Assembly (NCBI GenBank): GCA_031772625.1
Contig: CM062819.1
Coordinates: 826,272,503 to 826,336,502, forward strand
Length of the DNA: 64,000 nt
Direction of reading: 5' to 3'
Source: Pinus tabuliformis
Taxonomy: Eukaryota > Streptophyta > Pinopsida > Pinales > Pinaceae
A program made the position numbers and the translations under genes. This document shows positions 46,101 through 58,600 of this stretch, in pieces; within the stretch, counting starts at the first letter, position 1; every line of letters starts with the position of its first letter. The notes beneath the pieces are model-generated. The model did no database searches. It was given only the letters and a program-made list of their open reading frames with translations, and had not been told where the DNA came from.

Positions 46101-47135
46101 TCAATGAGGCTCCTCATGGACGAGGAGCAGGAGGAACAATGGGAGGCTGGATAGGAGGGAGAGGCCTGGTTCATTGTTATCAGGAAGGGCATGTTGCATG
46201 ATATTTCCCACAACCTAGAAGACCATGGTGCTCTTAGTGCAGGGTTAACATGCATGCAATAGAGGATTGTCTAGAGTTGATTGCTAGATGGAAGGAATGC
46301 AATTGCCAAAGGGGAGAAAACTTAATCAATGCAGAGACATGTTGCCAAGAGACAACTTCCCTCTCAAAAATTAACATAGTCACTCGTGGAGAGAAAAATA
46401 CTGGAGCTGACATGGGAGCCACTAAACAACCCAAGACTATAAGATCGAATTCACCAAAGTTCTCGTATGACCCTGAACAACAAAAGAGGTAGTACAACGA
46501 AGCCACATAAGCTTTCAACAAGTTAACACTAGGATGGGGGTTGCAAGAAGAACAGTCAGGATCCCTAAATTCTAAGAGTCTAGACCCACTGCAATGCAAT
46601 GCTTGACACCTAGAATAATTGTTTAGACAATTCCTGCAAATTATGAATGATGATCAAATGCTCAGATAGTTGCAAGAAATTATGAAATTTGTTGTCAAGG
46701 ATGGGGCGGCTGAATAAGGAATCATTTCTCCCAACCTACCTAAAAGAAACTCTAGGAGGGTGTGGAGGAACAAGAAGAGAATGGGAACCGAGTTCTAGAT
46801 TGAAGCTTTTATTTCAGGTTTCCAAATTAAGGATACAATGTTGGACTTAGGCTCAGATGTAATATTGATTCATTGATAAGATATTGATATATTCGAAGAA
46901 TGAGGAAGAGCATGTAGAACACCTGGCAACAGTGCTAATATTTTTGACAAAGCATCAATTATATGACAAGCTTAGTATGCTCGGCTTATTTTAGACATAA
47001 TTTCACTTGAGACATGTTGTTTCAAAGGAAGGTATAGTAGTGGATCCAGAAAATATCAGAGCTATCATAGAGTGGTTAGCTTCAGGGATTGTGGATGAGG
47101 TCAGATCATTCATGCGAATATCAAGTTATTATAGG
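46101..47135 (+). pseudogene. Element H gag end, protease and reverse-transcriptase scraps
   Basis: After the TCAAT copy: GGWIGGRGLVHCYQEGHVA and a second Cys/His pattern (HAIEDCLE) continue the zinc-knuckle part of H gag. Near 46830-46870 DTMLDLGSDVILIH is a protease active site. It is followed directly, in another frame, by the C-terminal part of gypsy reverse transcriptase (KILIYSKNEEEHVEHLATVL, HVVSKEGIVVDP, EVRSFMRISSYYR, to 47135). The catalytic RT region has been deleted. Confidence 0.7.
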
Positions 47136-48044
47136 TAGTTGATCTGAGTTGACTCAACTCCCTGATTTAACCAAGATCTTTTGCTTTTGTGATGTTATTA
47201 GAATTGCAATTAAAATAGCATAAAGGAACATAAATGCATGATGCAAAGAAGAAGGAACTTGACAAGAATCAGCAACATGATACACAAGATGTTGATAACG
47301 GATTTCATCCAGGAGGGACTACGTCTTCGAGCCTCGATGTCAAGATGGTGTAGGCTGCTGCATTAAGTGATGGAAAGAGTGATGATGTACATGCATGTGT
47401 TTTCTCTATCATACAAGGAATATGCCATCATGCAGGAGTAGCTCCAAGAGATGTTCTACTGCAGGAACTCTCATTCAAAAAAGGAATCCTATCAGTATGA
47501 CATAATTTCACATATGACAATAATGAGCATCCCGCCAATCATGGCATCAAAGGGATCTCAATTCAAACATACATGACTACAACATGAGTATCACGTCAAG
47601 ATGACGACAAAGGGATCTCAATAATGACATGACAAGAAGTACATATCACAGAGGATTTCGCGTCACATCAAGCAGGAATCATGAAACAAGTAAGAAAACA
47701 AGATCCCACATCAAGCATCAAACAGGGGTCTACACAACACAATGCATCTCATAGAAAAAATAAGTACATGAACACACTGCATATACCTCACATCCTAGAG
47801 AAATCTGAAGAAAAGGATGTCAAACTACTGAAGATGGTCGTACCATCAATCTCGCGGCGTCAAATCTCATGGAAATGGTTGTTCACACATGAATGCTAGC
47901 GCCTGCACTCCACTTTGAAAAGTGGCTGGAAAACGAAATGATCAAATGGAAAATCTAATTACATCATCAGATTTGTGGCGTCGAATAAGGTAAAATCGAT
48001 TGTAAAATTTATGAATTCGAACAAAGTGAGAATCTGGGGCTTAA

Positions 48045-48083
48045 GGAATCTTTTAGATTCCCCCTAGATTCCTAAAAGATTCC
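48045..48083. repeat. Perfect 12-bp inverted repeat
   Basis: GGAATCTTTTAG at 48045-48056 and CTAAAAGATTCC at 48072-48083 with a 15-base spacer that itself repeats ATTCC/GATTC. Confidence 0.9.
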
Positions 48084-49564
48084 CTCCTTCAGGTCATCTA
48101 AAGATCTACTGCTCAGATCAAAATTCTTACTGTGCCATCAAGTTTGTGTCACTAAGAGGTGTAATATCAACATAAAATTTGTCCAATTTGGACATTCGCA
48201 AAATTTCGCCCTCCTGAGAATTTGGCTCAATCATGGTTATGCCTGTGTTTTTCCTAGGTTCATGGTTCCATCTGCAATAAAAAAAAAAGGACGCCTTGAA
48301 AAACATGCTCTCCTTAGTCTCTGTTTTGCGCTCCCTCCCGTGCAAATGAGTGGAAGGGTTTGTATAAGCATGGTTGGCTGAGTTAGCAACAATGTCGTTG
48401 TGGCACGTTGGTGGCGGAGAAATATAGGAAGGCAGAGGTTTCGGGTTCCAAACCCGCTCACACACATTTTTAACATAGGCGCGTATTAATTTTAACCAAC
48501 GATTATATGGTGTGCTAATAAAAAGTCATGTGGGTTGGTTGTTTGTTGCATTTAATGCATTAAATATAGGCGGAGAAAATATTTGATTTAAGTTGGGTCA
48601 TTCTGTGGGCACCCAAGTGGTGGGTCGGCCATTCTGGCTGGGCAGGTTCGAACCTCGTTGCCCATGGTTTGTATACATGTATGTGGTATGGTTGGTCTAG
48701 GTCGGGTCCACCAGAGGTGCCTCGCCCATCGTTGTTTTAAATTAACATATGTTTGGTGGGTGGTTGGGGGCCAATAGGGGTCATGGCCCATGAGGCATAT
48801 TTAATTTAAAATTGTTATATAATGTAACGTTGGGTCTGGTGGAGGTGGTAGGGGTCATGGCCCACCACTTTTTTTTAATATTTTTATTTTTATTTTTATT
48901 AAAAAATAATTAGGCATTTTTGAAAATTCGGAAAATTGACCAGAGTCAATTTAAGTAGGCCACAAATTCACCTAGAATCTGGCCCAGGTTGGCTGAAATC
49001 CGGTGGCCAAATTTTGTCCAAATTGTTGCCTCCTTAAGCCTACCCAATCACCCAAGTCAACCCTAAACTTTGACTGCATCTAACTTTTGCATACAAGCTC
49101 GGTTTGACGAACCGTTCACACCATTGCGATTAGGACAACGAGATCTTCTATTTGGTGCTAGTTTGGGAACAATCTGGACACTTTGAATTTTTCCCCATTT
49201 TGAGTCCTTCTGGGACTTTTTCCTATGTCTGGAGCCACCTGGATCAATCCTCCAAAAGCATGAAAAATAATTTGCAACTTCTCTATGCCTTGTATGCATC
49301 ACAAGCGTCCTGAAAAGGTCTCGCTTCCATCTCCTTCACCTTTGTTCTTCAGAGCCTTAAGCAATGAGTCAACACCTGCAACCTATCCAACCTGTAGTAT
49401 ATTGTTTTTGCAAATTACATGCTTGAATTTCATGACCAACTAATGACCCAAGCATCCCATACTTTCCATGAGTTTATAACACATACTTGGTGGTAAAGTT
49501 TACATCATAACAGAAACAATACCCCAACTACCAAAACAAGGCCAAAATATCATTGTTGCTTCAA

Positions 49565-49742
49565 TAAGTGATGGAAACCATATCATCACTGCAACACATG
49601 ACTTACAAAAGTAAGCCCAAACACTATTTTTCCTCTAACAAGTGATGGGGACACAACATCACTTTCACAGTTTAAAATGCAACGCAAAATAATGCCAGAC
49701 ATCATTGTTGCTGGAACAAGTGATGAAAACACATCATCACTT
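49565..49742. repeat. Three hairpin repeats AAGTGATG...CATCACTT
   Basis: Pairs at 49566-49572/49584-49590 (7 bp), 49640-49647/49657-49664 (8 bp) and 49718-49725/49735-49742 (8 bp), spaced about 75-80 bp, each in a similar TCATTGTTGCT...AACAAGTGATG context. Confidence 0.85.
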
Positions 49743-50116
49743 TTACGTTTTAAAATGAAACAAATGATTCAAAAAAGCATTACCATGACAAGCTAACATA
49801 TCTAGAAACCATTTTTCACTTATCATTGTGAATGGGTCACCCCCTTGTGGTGTTTTTCCTTGTCAAACGATTTCCTCAACTGGTTCATGCACCGACGCTT
49901 TGTCTTTAAGGCGCTGCTCTGGATGGAACCTCTAACATGTGGCTCTTTGATGGCCACCCCTGTTGCAATGACTACAGTAGGTCTTCTTCCTCCAGATCTG
50001 CTTTACCTTCTTTCCTTGTTGTTGATAGGGTATTCCATTCCTCGTCATTTTGTGTGTTGTTATTCTTTTCCAACACTTAGAAAATGTTTGGTTATGTAAT
50101 CCACAAAAAGTACATG

Positions 50117-51166
50117 TGTTACACTAAAAAATGTCACCATGACTATTTGCAGTTAGTATGGCTCCATCCACTGTCATACTATCCTCCTTGGCAAGTCTCA
50201 TGCCTCTGCTCTTCATGTCAAACTTCAAGAAAGAGAGAAAAGTCATTTAAAGTCAATTATCTCTGGTACGCAGTTTCTCTTAGCCTTACCTGCATGTACG
50301 CAACCCAAGTTCACAATACCTGCGTACTTGTACGCTCTGTATGTAAAGGGGTGGGTGCGTACTCCTGTAAAGGTCAAAAGGCGCAAGTTTCACTCTAAAA
50401 AAGTTACTTGTGGTCATTTCTAGAGCATTCTAGAAGCTTGTTTGACGTGTATGAAGCGCCTCCAGATGGTTCATGTATCCCTACCAAAGAGGAACTTATC
50501 CCATCAAGAGGGGAGCTATCCCATCCAAAGAGGGGCTTATCCCATTGATGGTGGACCTGAATAACTTCCTCTAGAGCACTATAAATACAGGCATTGGGCC
50601 AAAGGGAGGGGAGGTTGAAAGCTGAACATTCCTAAGGGTAGATGCTGCTGGAATTAGGACTTCCTTGTAGAAGCTTGTGAGGAGAGATTACCATCTTTGC
50701 TTGTTCTATTTGGAAGTGGGTGAGTTGATCAGAGTAAAGGAGAACTCTTGTGGACCCTGGGAGGGACTTGCACAACACCAAGGCTCAGGTTGTAATGGTT
50801 CCTTTTGTTACCTTTTAATACAAATTAGTCCATTCTTCTCAACAATTTGTTATTTATGAGTTGCTTCATATACTCCTTGGTCTATATGTTAAATATGTTT
50901 TATTTTATGTGATATTCAGGTGCTATTTAATCGTTTTATTGTTAGTGAATGCAGGTTTCGAAGGGAAGGAGGAGCTCATCCGGATCAACGAAGCTGGACT
51001 ACTACAACAGCGTTGGGTTACAGGTAGGATCTAAACACTTGATTTCTCATATTGTAAAAGCATATTTAGAGAAGGATTGCTCTTATTTGTCTTGTTTGTC
51101 ACTAGAAAGTCTTAGGCTTCTAGGGAGGTCGGTTGTGTCCGCACTAACGACTCTTTCCGCATGACA
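50117..51166 (+). repeat. Element J 5' LTR (1050 bp)
   Basis: TGTTACAC...CATGACA. TATAAATA at 50580-50587 is the probable core promoter. Upstream, a GAGGGGCTTATCCCATC-like unit of about 20 bp occurs three times (50486-50545). A cluster of GTACGC/GCGTAC motifs lies at 50266-50362. A small frame at 50949-51164 is not considered a gene. Confidence 0.85.
50580..50587 (+). promoter_or_regulatory. TATA box of element J LTR
   Basis: TATAAATA, 464 bp into the LTR. D has TATAAAAG and Tat-1 TATATA at nearly the same distance. Confidence 0.65.
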
Positions 51167-51169
51167 AAA

Positions 51170-51187
51170 TGGCGACTCCACTGGGGA
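51170..51187 (+). other. Element J primer binding site (tRNA-Arg type)
   Basis: TGGCGACTCCACTGGGGA, three bases (AAA) after the LTR end. Characteristic of Tat/Ogre elements. Confidence 0.9.
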
Positions 51188-53197
51188 CTCCATGAATGTG
51201 TTTGAGTTCTTTTTGATTTGATATTTTGGTCTGAGAAAAATTGCTTGTTTTCTGATTTTTGGCTGTCTAACTGTGTATTTGGGTGGGTTAGCTTAGAGTC
51301 AAATTAGATTTTTATTTTTCTTAGCTTTGCCAGCAGTACGCAGTCTCTGAGTTAGGCACAGTGCGTACTTGTACGCACTGCGTCTTTGTGCACAGGGCGT
51401 ACCCGCGCCTGTGTCAATAGATCACCTGCGTACCCCTGTCAAATTTGAGAAAATTTCATTTTTCCTCTTTTTTCTCTTTAGATTTTGTTTTTACTTTGTT
51501 TTTACTGCCCAGATCCATTAGTTTACTGTCAGAGATCTTCACCTGAACTTGTCCCGTTAGTATCGAGGGTTTTGGTGGAATTCATAGGGATTTTGCCTTA
51601 GGGTTTGATTTTTAACTGGTCCTGTAGTGACTTTGGCGTTAGAGGTTGTCAAACTTTGGATCTCCTTGGTTTTGGTCAGTCCTCTTAGGAGTCGGGCCTG
51701 TCATAGAAGTCACCCTTGTGAGAGACCTACCTTTGTGTCTTCTCTTTGCGAATCTCGAAAAGTTTGTTTGTTAAAACCTTGAATTTCATTCTTGAGAAAA
51801 AGAACAAAAAGATTTCGATTTTGTTTTTTTGATTAGTTTATGATTCTGCATGAACTGATCCTTAGTTGCATTTTGACTGAGTAAAACATCCGAGAATTAT
51901 CCTTGTAGGCTTTTGTCCTCATTATTTTTTGCTTTTAGGTAAATTTCCTTTTCATTTGCTTTTGAGTGAATTTGAGTTGATCGTCTTAGGTTTGTTAAAT
52001 TTGATTTGATAAATAGTTTTTACATGCTTTATTAATATAGAAAAAACACAAAAAATTCTTTTGGAAAAAGTTTGCTTTGGTAGCATTTGTAGTCTTTTGG
52101 GAGAAAAAGGAAATTTCGTAGAGTAATTAGTGGTCATGAGTTGTATGTTTTGAAAAGATAAAGAAATTGTTTCTTTGATTGTCTTTGCCAAGAAAGTTTT
52201 TTTCTATAAAATTTGCATTTTCCAACTCTCTTAGCTAGGAGATTCATTGAAAAAGAAAAGTAGTGTAAATCATCTTAGGTGCATCTTTGTAGTGGTTGCG
52301 AGTCGAGTCTACACACCACCAGTTTCATCTCCACTACCTTTTTGTCTTTAAGAAAAACCATAAAATTAACGCTTAAAGTAAAATCAACTTAGTAACTTTT
52401 ATTTACTAGGGCTCTGAAACACCAATTTAGATCAGGCTAGTGTCTTGGAGTAGGAGAGTAATTAACTCTCCAAGACAACAAAACCAAACAAGTAGCTTAT
52501 CTTGTGATAGAATAAATCCAATTGTTTCATTTGTACTCTGGGAAAGCTCCTCTTAAAGGAGAAGCACGAGCTCGTTTCCGAACCAGTGAGGGGATCAATC
52601 CTCCCTCGTTGGGAACGACGCCAGACATGCACGTATTACAAACGGTAAACCTCGGATTAACCATTGTCGAGGAGCCAGGGGTCACTTGTCGATAAACCTT
52701 GGATTATTGTCAAGGAGCCGGCAAGGGGATTGAGCTTGATACTCTGCCCTTGCGTGCTGTCGGAGTGTAGATTGTTCCCCCAGGTGCATTTGTTGTTGTT
52801 GGTAACCTTAGTGACCATTATCTTTAGGATTCTACCGAGGTGACGGTGGAGGGAAGATCCCACTGTACCTGGAGCAGACGTCAGCTAGACTCACTTGGAT
52901 TTTCCGGGGGGTTCACTTCACTCGAGACGGTTAAAGTGGAGGAACTTGTGCCGGTCTATTCATTAAGTAGGTTGTCGGGGTAACTGTTCCACCCGCCACT
53001 TCTGTACTGAATCCGGCGATGTTGGGTTTCATCTCCAACTAGCGTTTTTGGTCCGGAAGGCTACTGTTTGTGCTTGGTTTGACGCCCTAGATTCTTTAGG
53101 CGTGTGATTCAAATTTGTTTGGTTCTTTAGAGACTTTAGGTGGTTTGCTTTGAGATTTTACTTTGTTTGCGTGTGCAGTAGTTAAAAGTTTTTAACT
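51188..53197 (+). other. Element J leader
   Basis: About 2 kb, no gene. Holds a second GTACGC/GCGTAC cluster (51336-51433) resembling that in the LTR, and a near-duplicate of about 45 bp around AAACCTYGGATTA...GGAGCC (52643-52680 and 52694-52725). A TGTGCAG sequence (about 53172-53178) just before gag could be a splice acceptor. Confidence 0.6.
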
Positions 53198-55615
53198 GTG
53201 GCGGAATTACCGAGACAGTCCCGTAGACTTCGGGGCAAGTCTCCTGAGGTTGTTTCCGTGGCCGAATTGTTGAGGAAATCCCGTAGACTTCGGGGTGAAC
53301 CTCCTCAAGATGTCCCGAGTCATTACGAAGGTTTAAAGGTCCTTGTAACTCCTAGTGGCAGTAAAGTAGGTTCACCTGAAGAAGGAGAGTCGTCATTGGT
53401 AGACCATCGAGATTACCAAGGTCTAGAAACAGGGTATAATCCTGAAGCTGTTGCAGTTTCTGAGCTTGCTAGTAGTTTTTCGTCTACTAGTGATATAGGT
53501 GAAGAACCTGAAGTATCTGAACATGTTACTCCAACTTCTAGTGCACCAGATTCACCTAGGGTAGAAAGAGTCATCACTGAAAATCTTCCTGCTGGTTTGG
53601 TAGCTATTGAAGAACTTTCTCCAGAGGAAGAATTAGGCGTATCTATCCTTGAAGATCAACCTACTATTGATCTAAGGGAGTGTGAATCTATCTTTTATAG
53701 TCCTCCTAGAAGTACTACTTGGTACCTTTCGTTAACCAATTATTTAGACAACTCAAGGATAGGTTTTTCTCCACCTCGTACTCCTTTTCCACCTGGAAGT
53801 ATTTATACTCCTGTAAATATGTCTGGTCAGTCGTCCGTGTTCACTCAATCTCCTGAATCTTTCTTGCACGGCGGTCCTTCTGTTCCCGCCGGGTATCAGT
53901 CACTTTCTGGTACCTTTGCGGGGGCATCTCCTCAACCCATTGATCATGGGTTATTAGCTGGAAACAATGGTAATAAACCGTTGGGTGTAGGGGACATTTA
54001 TATGATGTCAGGTTCAGTTCCTGTTTCTCAACCTCAAGGTGGCCAATTACCGCCTAGGGGGCAGCCTCAATTAACGCCTGGGGGGCAACCTCAAGGTACA
54101 CAAATTGCGTCTGGGGGGCAACCTCAAGGACAGTATGTACCCATAGTACAATACATGCCTCAAGGTCAACCCCAACCTCAATATGTACCCCAAGGTCAAC
54201 CTCAGTATCAATATTTACCTCAAGGGTATCAACCTCAAGGTCAAGGTCAACCCCAGTATCAGTATTTACCCCAAGGTTATCAACCTCAAGGTCAATACTC
54301 GAGTCAAGGTTATCAACCACCTCAAGGTCAGTCATATGTTCAAGGTATGGGAACTGTGCCTTTCAGTTATCAATCCTATCCTCAATCCGGTTATGGATCT
54401 CAATATCCTCAACCTGTTACGGGTCAATACCCCGGAATGATAGTGTGGGATCCATCACAAGGTCAACAGGTGTTGCAGCCAAGTATACAGTTGTTACCTC
54501 AAACTGGACAACCCATAGTTTCTGGTTCACCCCAGCAACCGCAACCTGTCCAGTCAAATATTCAAACTTCTGTAACTTCGGTAGTTACTCAGCCGCCAAT
54601 TGCACCTAGTACTCCATCTCAAACGACTGCTGCAACTACCGCAACATCTACCGCACTTACTTCTGGAGTATCGACAGCTCCGGTTTCTACTGTCTCTGCA
54701 ACCACTCCTCAGACATCTTTACCGTTGTCCGGATCTACGATTCAAACCACGGTCCAGATGCTTGTAGGGCAGCCTGGTTTAAGTACTGTTGTAACAAGTC
54801 AACCTCAATTTACCTATCAGCAGTACCAGGGACAGTACCAATTCGGTCCTGCTGTCCAACAACCGGTTTACCAGTATTAACCGTATCCTGGGTACACTTA
54901 TCAACAACCTCAACAACCCCAGTACGGTCCGGTTAATCCTGGTTTTCCAGGAGGATATAATATCCCGAATGCGATTCCTGTTCCAAGTTATCCTGGATAT
55001 CCTCCTCCTGGGACTGGTCTTGTGACCCAGAGCTTTAGAGATCCTAACCGGCAGTTACCGTTTATCGCAACTTTGGATTTACCCGACTTGACACGCCTAA
55101 CGAACGATCCAATACAATATCTTCCGTTCTGGCCGCCAATGCCAAATAAGTTGCCCAATGATATACCCAAGTTCGAAGGTAAGTCTGGAGAGGATCCGTC
55201 CAATCACGTGATGACTTACCACCTCTGGTGTGCTTCAAATTCCATCTCGGATGATTCGATCCTCTTACGTCTTTTCCAGCGTACGCTCATTGGTCTCGCA
55301 GCCAAGTGGTACATTGAGTTACCACGGGCCTCTTTTTACAATTTCAGCCAGTTAGCTACCTCGTTCCTAACTCATTTTCAGTTGCCGGTCAGATACGATA
55401 ATGGTACTGAGTTATTAACTTCATTAAAACAATCGACGTCCACTTATATTTCCGATCATATCCATGAATGGAGACGTCGAAGACGTTTAGTGAAAGTTTT
55501 TATCCCGGACCAAATCTTAGCTGAATGGTTTGTAAAATCATTATTACCGAAGATTACTGAAGATGTAGCTAAGGCCGGAGTAGTTACTGAGGAGCAAGTC
55601 ATTGCTCAAGCCTAG
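53198..55615 (+). pseudogene. Element J gag, with GTG at the start and two in-frame stops
   Basis: One frame runs from GTG at 53198 through 55615, broken only by TAA at 54878-54880 and TAG at 55613-55615, then continues into pol in the same frame. There is no upstream in-frame ATG (TAA at 53183); the start context TGTGGCGGAA suggests a former ATG. Order: a doubled AELxRxSRRLRG motif in the first 40 residues; an acidic region; a P/Q/G/Y-rich low-complexity region (about residues 270-430); an S/T-rich region; then the gag domain (55100-55610: IPKFEGKSGEDPSNHVMTYH, LAAKWYIELP, FLTHFQLPVRYDNGTELL). Forms the particle in intact relatives. Confidence 0.8.
53960..54340 (+). repeat. Short tandem repeats coding P/Q-rich gag segment
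   Basis: CCTCAAGGTCAA-type units of 12-36 bp repeat through this stretch and encode PQGQPQ and QYLPQGYQPQG motifs. GGGGGGCAGCCTCAA-type units precede them. Confidence 0.8.
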
Positions 55616-58600
55616 TACCTTGACTTAGTTTACACTCAGTCGGGTACGTTGCACGAGAAGATCCCAGATCTTCCTAAGTCGAATCAAATCGCTGCTGCTC
55701 CTTCGGGATCTCATGCTGCTGATGGCATGATTGGTACGGTGAATACTAAAGGTAAGAAGAAATCCTCAAAGAATTGTTCTCCAATAATAACCTTACCAGA
55801 CTCTCCGACAGGAGAGTCTTCTCCTGAAATTACCGCTGACATTCACGCTGTAGAGTCATCTACGGCTAAATCAAAAAACGGTGGTAAGAAGAAAGGCGAG
55901 AAGAAGGATAAATCAGACAAGGCTCCAAAGGAGAAAAAAGAGAAGTCGGAATCTAACGACGAAAAGCGCAAACCTCGCTATCCTTGTTTAATTTGTGAAG
56001 AAGATCATTTCACAAGAGATTTCCCTCATCGGGTGGAGGTTGTGAAAATCGTTAAAGGTTCCCCAACTCCTGCTGTTTTGAAAGATCCATTTCCAAAGCA
56101 GGAGAGTAAAATGATAGGTTCTTCCTCGAGTGCCAGTGAAGAACCCATATTGATGATGTCTCATGTACGGATTACGACTCGATCACAAGATTATGGTAGT
56201 AAAAGTCCTGTTGATGGATCAAAAGAAGCGGAATCTTCTCATTCAAATCCATCAAGCTCAGCTCCCGGTTCCGATCCACTACAGATCAAGAAACCTAACC
56301 CGGACTTAGTAATAAAACTGCCCGCCAAGGGTGTACTTCGAAGGTCTGCTTTCAATCCACATGCGAGAGCGGCCCAGAATTACAACATTGTTAAGGATTT
56401 AGCTGTTTCACCCTCAGCAATGTCGGCTTTGGAAGTGCTGCAATCATGCCCAGCACAGAGAAAATTACTTTTGTCGGCTATAGGAGCTGTTGATGTTCAG
56501 GACCCGAACCTGATAATCTTTGATCTAGAAAATAGTACACCGCGTCTCCCTCATCAGATGGCTTTCCAGATTCCAGTGATAGTCAAAAACAGGCCAATTC
56601 ATCGGACTGTAATTGATGAAGGAGCTTCTACGTGTATTATGTCGATTCAGTGTTGGAGATCGCTTGGCTCTCCTTCACTGAACCAATCCCCGATGATTCT
56701 TAAGGCCTTTGATGGCCGTGGGTTCCATCCGTTTGGCATTCTACAGGATTTGCCTATAGGGGTTGAAGGAAAAACCGTTGGTATGGATGTGGAGGTGGTT
56801 GATGCCCCTCTAGACTACAACCTTCTTTTGGGTCGCAGTTGGTCTTACGCTATGACAGCAATCGTGTCATTGGTCTTCAGAGTTATAAAGTTTCCACACA
56901 ATGGTAAGATCGTGACGATAGACCAGCTGGCTTACCTTTCATCCGACCCAGCCTCTTCAGAAAGTATCCAGCATGTCAGTAAAACGACTATCCCGTACAA
57001 GGATGTTGGTGTAGGATTAGTTAAAGATTCCGGTTTACTGGGAACTTTTCCTTTCCCTCCAATCAACGCAGACCCTTCATTCGCAACCATTCATATGATT
57101 ACTTCAGACACTATTATCTATGATGATCCTTGGATTGTCCCATCTGAATCTGAGATAGACTCATTCGGTAATGCAATGCCTTTGAGTCCATATGAAATTG
57201 CTTATGAGGCCGTGCAGTCTTTCTCCGACTCAAGTTCAACCCAAATCGACCAAATGAATGTGGTCCGTGAGGAATCACTTTTCACATCAACCTCAGAACG
57301 GATAACGTTTCTTGAAGTTGTGTCATCTGACGAACAACTTCGCGAAATCCTAAGTGTAGATGATCTACCATGGGAAGATCTTCATCATCGATCTTCGTTT
57401 TTACCTGAGGCTGATGACTTTGAAAATGATTTTTCATCAATTTTTACAACTGAATATGTCAAGGACGCTCAGAATCCCATGAAACATCCTGATTCAGAGT
57501 TGAATTTGGGAAACATTTCCCAAACTATTGCCATTGACATTTCAGTCAAAACCGGAATTATTGAAAACATTCATATAGGTACCTCGTGTACAGATGACGA
57601 AATTCAAACATACAAGGTCCTATTTCAAGAATTTCGCGACGTGTTTGCCTGGTCCTATGAGGAAATGCCAGGAATTGATCCCTCCATTGTTGTTCATGAA
57701 ATCAAGACTTACCCGGACGCTAAACCCGTTCGGCAACGTCTGCGTCAGATACACCCTAGGAAAGCGGCTGCGATTAAAGCAGAAGTCGAGAAGCTGTTGA
57801 AAGCAGGTTTCATTTATCCGATCCCGTTAACGGATTGGGTATCGAATATTGTTCCGGTTAACAAGAAACAAGGAACAATAAGAATATGCATCGACTATAG
57901 GGATATAAATCGTGCTTGTCCAAAAGACAACTATCCCACGCCCTATATTGATCAAATAATTGATGATTGTGCCGGCAGTGAAATATTTTCCTTTATGGAC
58001 GGTTTTTCCGGTTACAACCAAATCAATATTCTACCTACTGATCAACCAAAAACGGCTTTCATTTGTCCCTGGGGGACATTTGCTTACTGCAAATTACCTT
58101 TTGGACTTAAGAATGCCGGAGTCACTTTCCAACGGGCAATGTCTTACGCGTTTCACGACATCAAGCACATTGTGCAACCGTATCTCGATGATTTGCCTGC
58201 TCATTCTTTACATCGAGCTGATCACCTTGTCCACTTACGCGCCATTTTTATGAGGTGTCGGCATTATCGAATTCGGTTGAACCCACACAAATGTGTCTTC
58301 TGCATAGAAGTGGGACGATTGCTAGGATTTGTCGTTTCAAAAGCCGGTATCCGCGTCGATCCCTCGAAGGTCGAAGCTCTCATCAAATTGCCTCCTCCTT
58401 CGAGTTTGCGCCAACTCCAAAGTTTGCAGGGGAAAGCAAACTTTTTACGTCGATTCATTCCTAACTACGCCGAGATTACAAAGGGTTTCACCCGGTTGTT
58501 GAAACAAAATGCACAATTCTCTTGGGATGAGATAGCTCAGAAATCTTTTGATGCACTTAAGCACGCGTTGACCCATGCACCGTTGCTGCATCCTCCCAAC

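Larger units (their letters stand above)
47136..50116. other. Unassigned region, no gene recognised
   Basis: About 3 kb of AT-rich sequence. Frames such as 47681-47899 (plus), 48127-48465 (minus) and 49063-49302 (minus) show no known domain. CAAAGGGATCTCAAT occurs twice (near 47547 and 47606). A 12-bp perfect inverted repeat lies at 48045-48083 and three small hairpin repeats at 49565-49742. GGTTCGAACCTC (near 48648) fits a tRNA/SINE B box but no complete tRNA or SINE is seen. Probably old transposon sequence. Confidence 0.5.

Noticed and set aside
48127-48465. 112-codon minus ORF as a host gene
   Set aside because: No recognisable domain, overlaps another frame of similar length, and has no supporting gene structure.
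48438-48665. tRNA/SINE-like B boxes (GGGTTCCAAACCC near 48439, GGTTCGAACCTC near 48648)
   Set aside because: No convincing A box at the right distance, no cloverleaf and no tail; could be chance or old SINE debris.
54054-54335. Minus-strand and second plus-frame ORFs (54183-54440) over the gag repeats
   Set aside because: The repeat structure keeps all frames open; only the frame in line with gag-pol has downstream domains.
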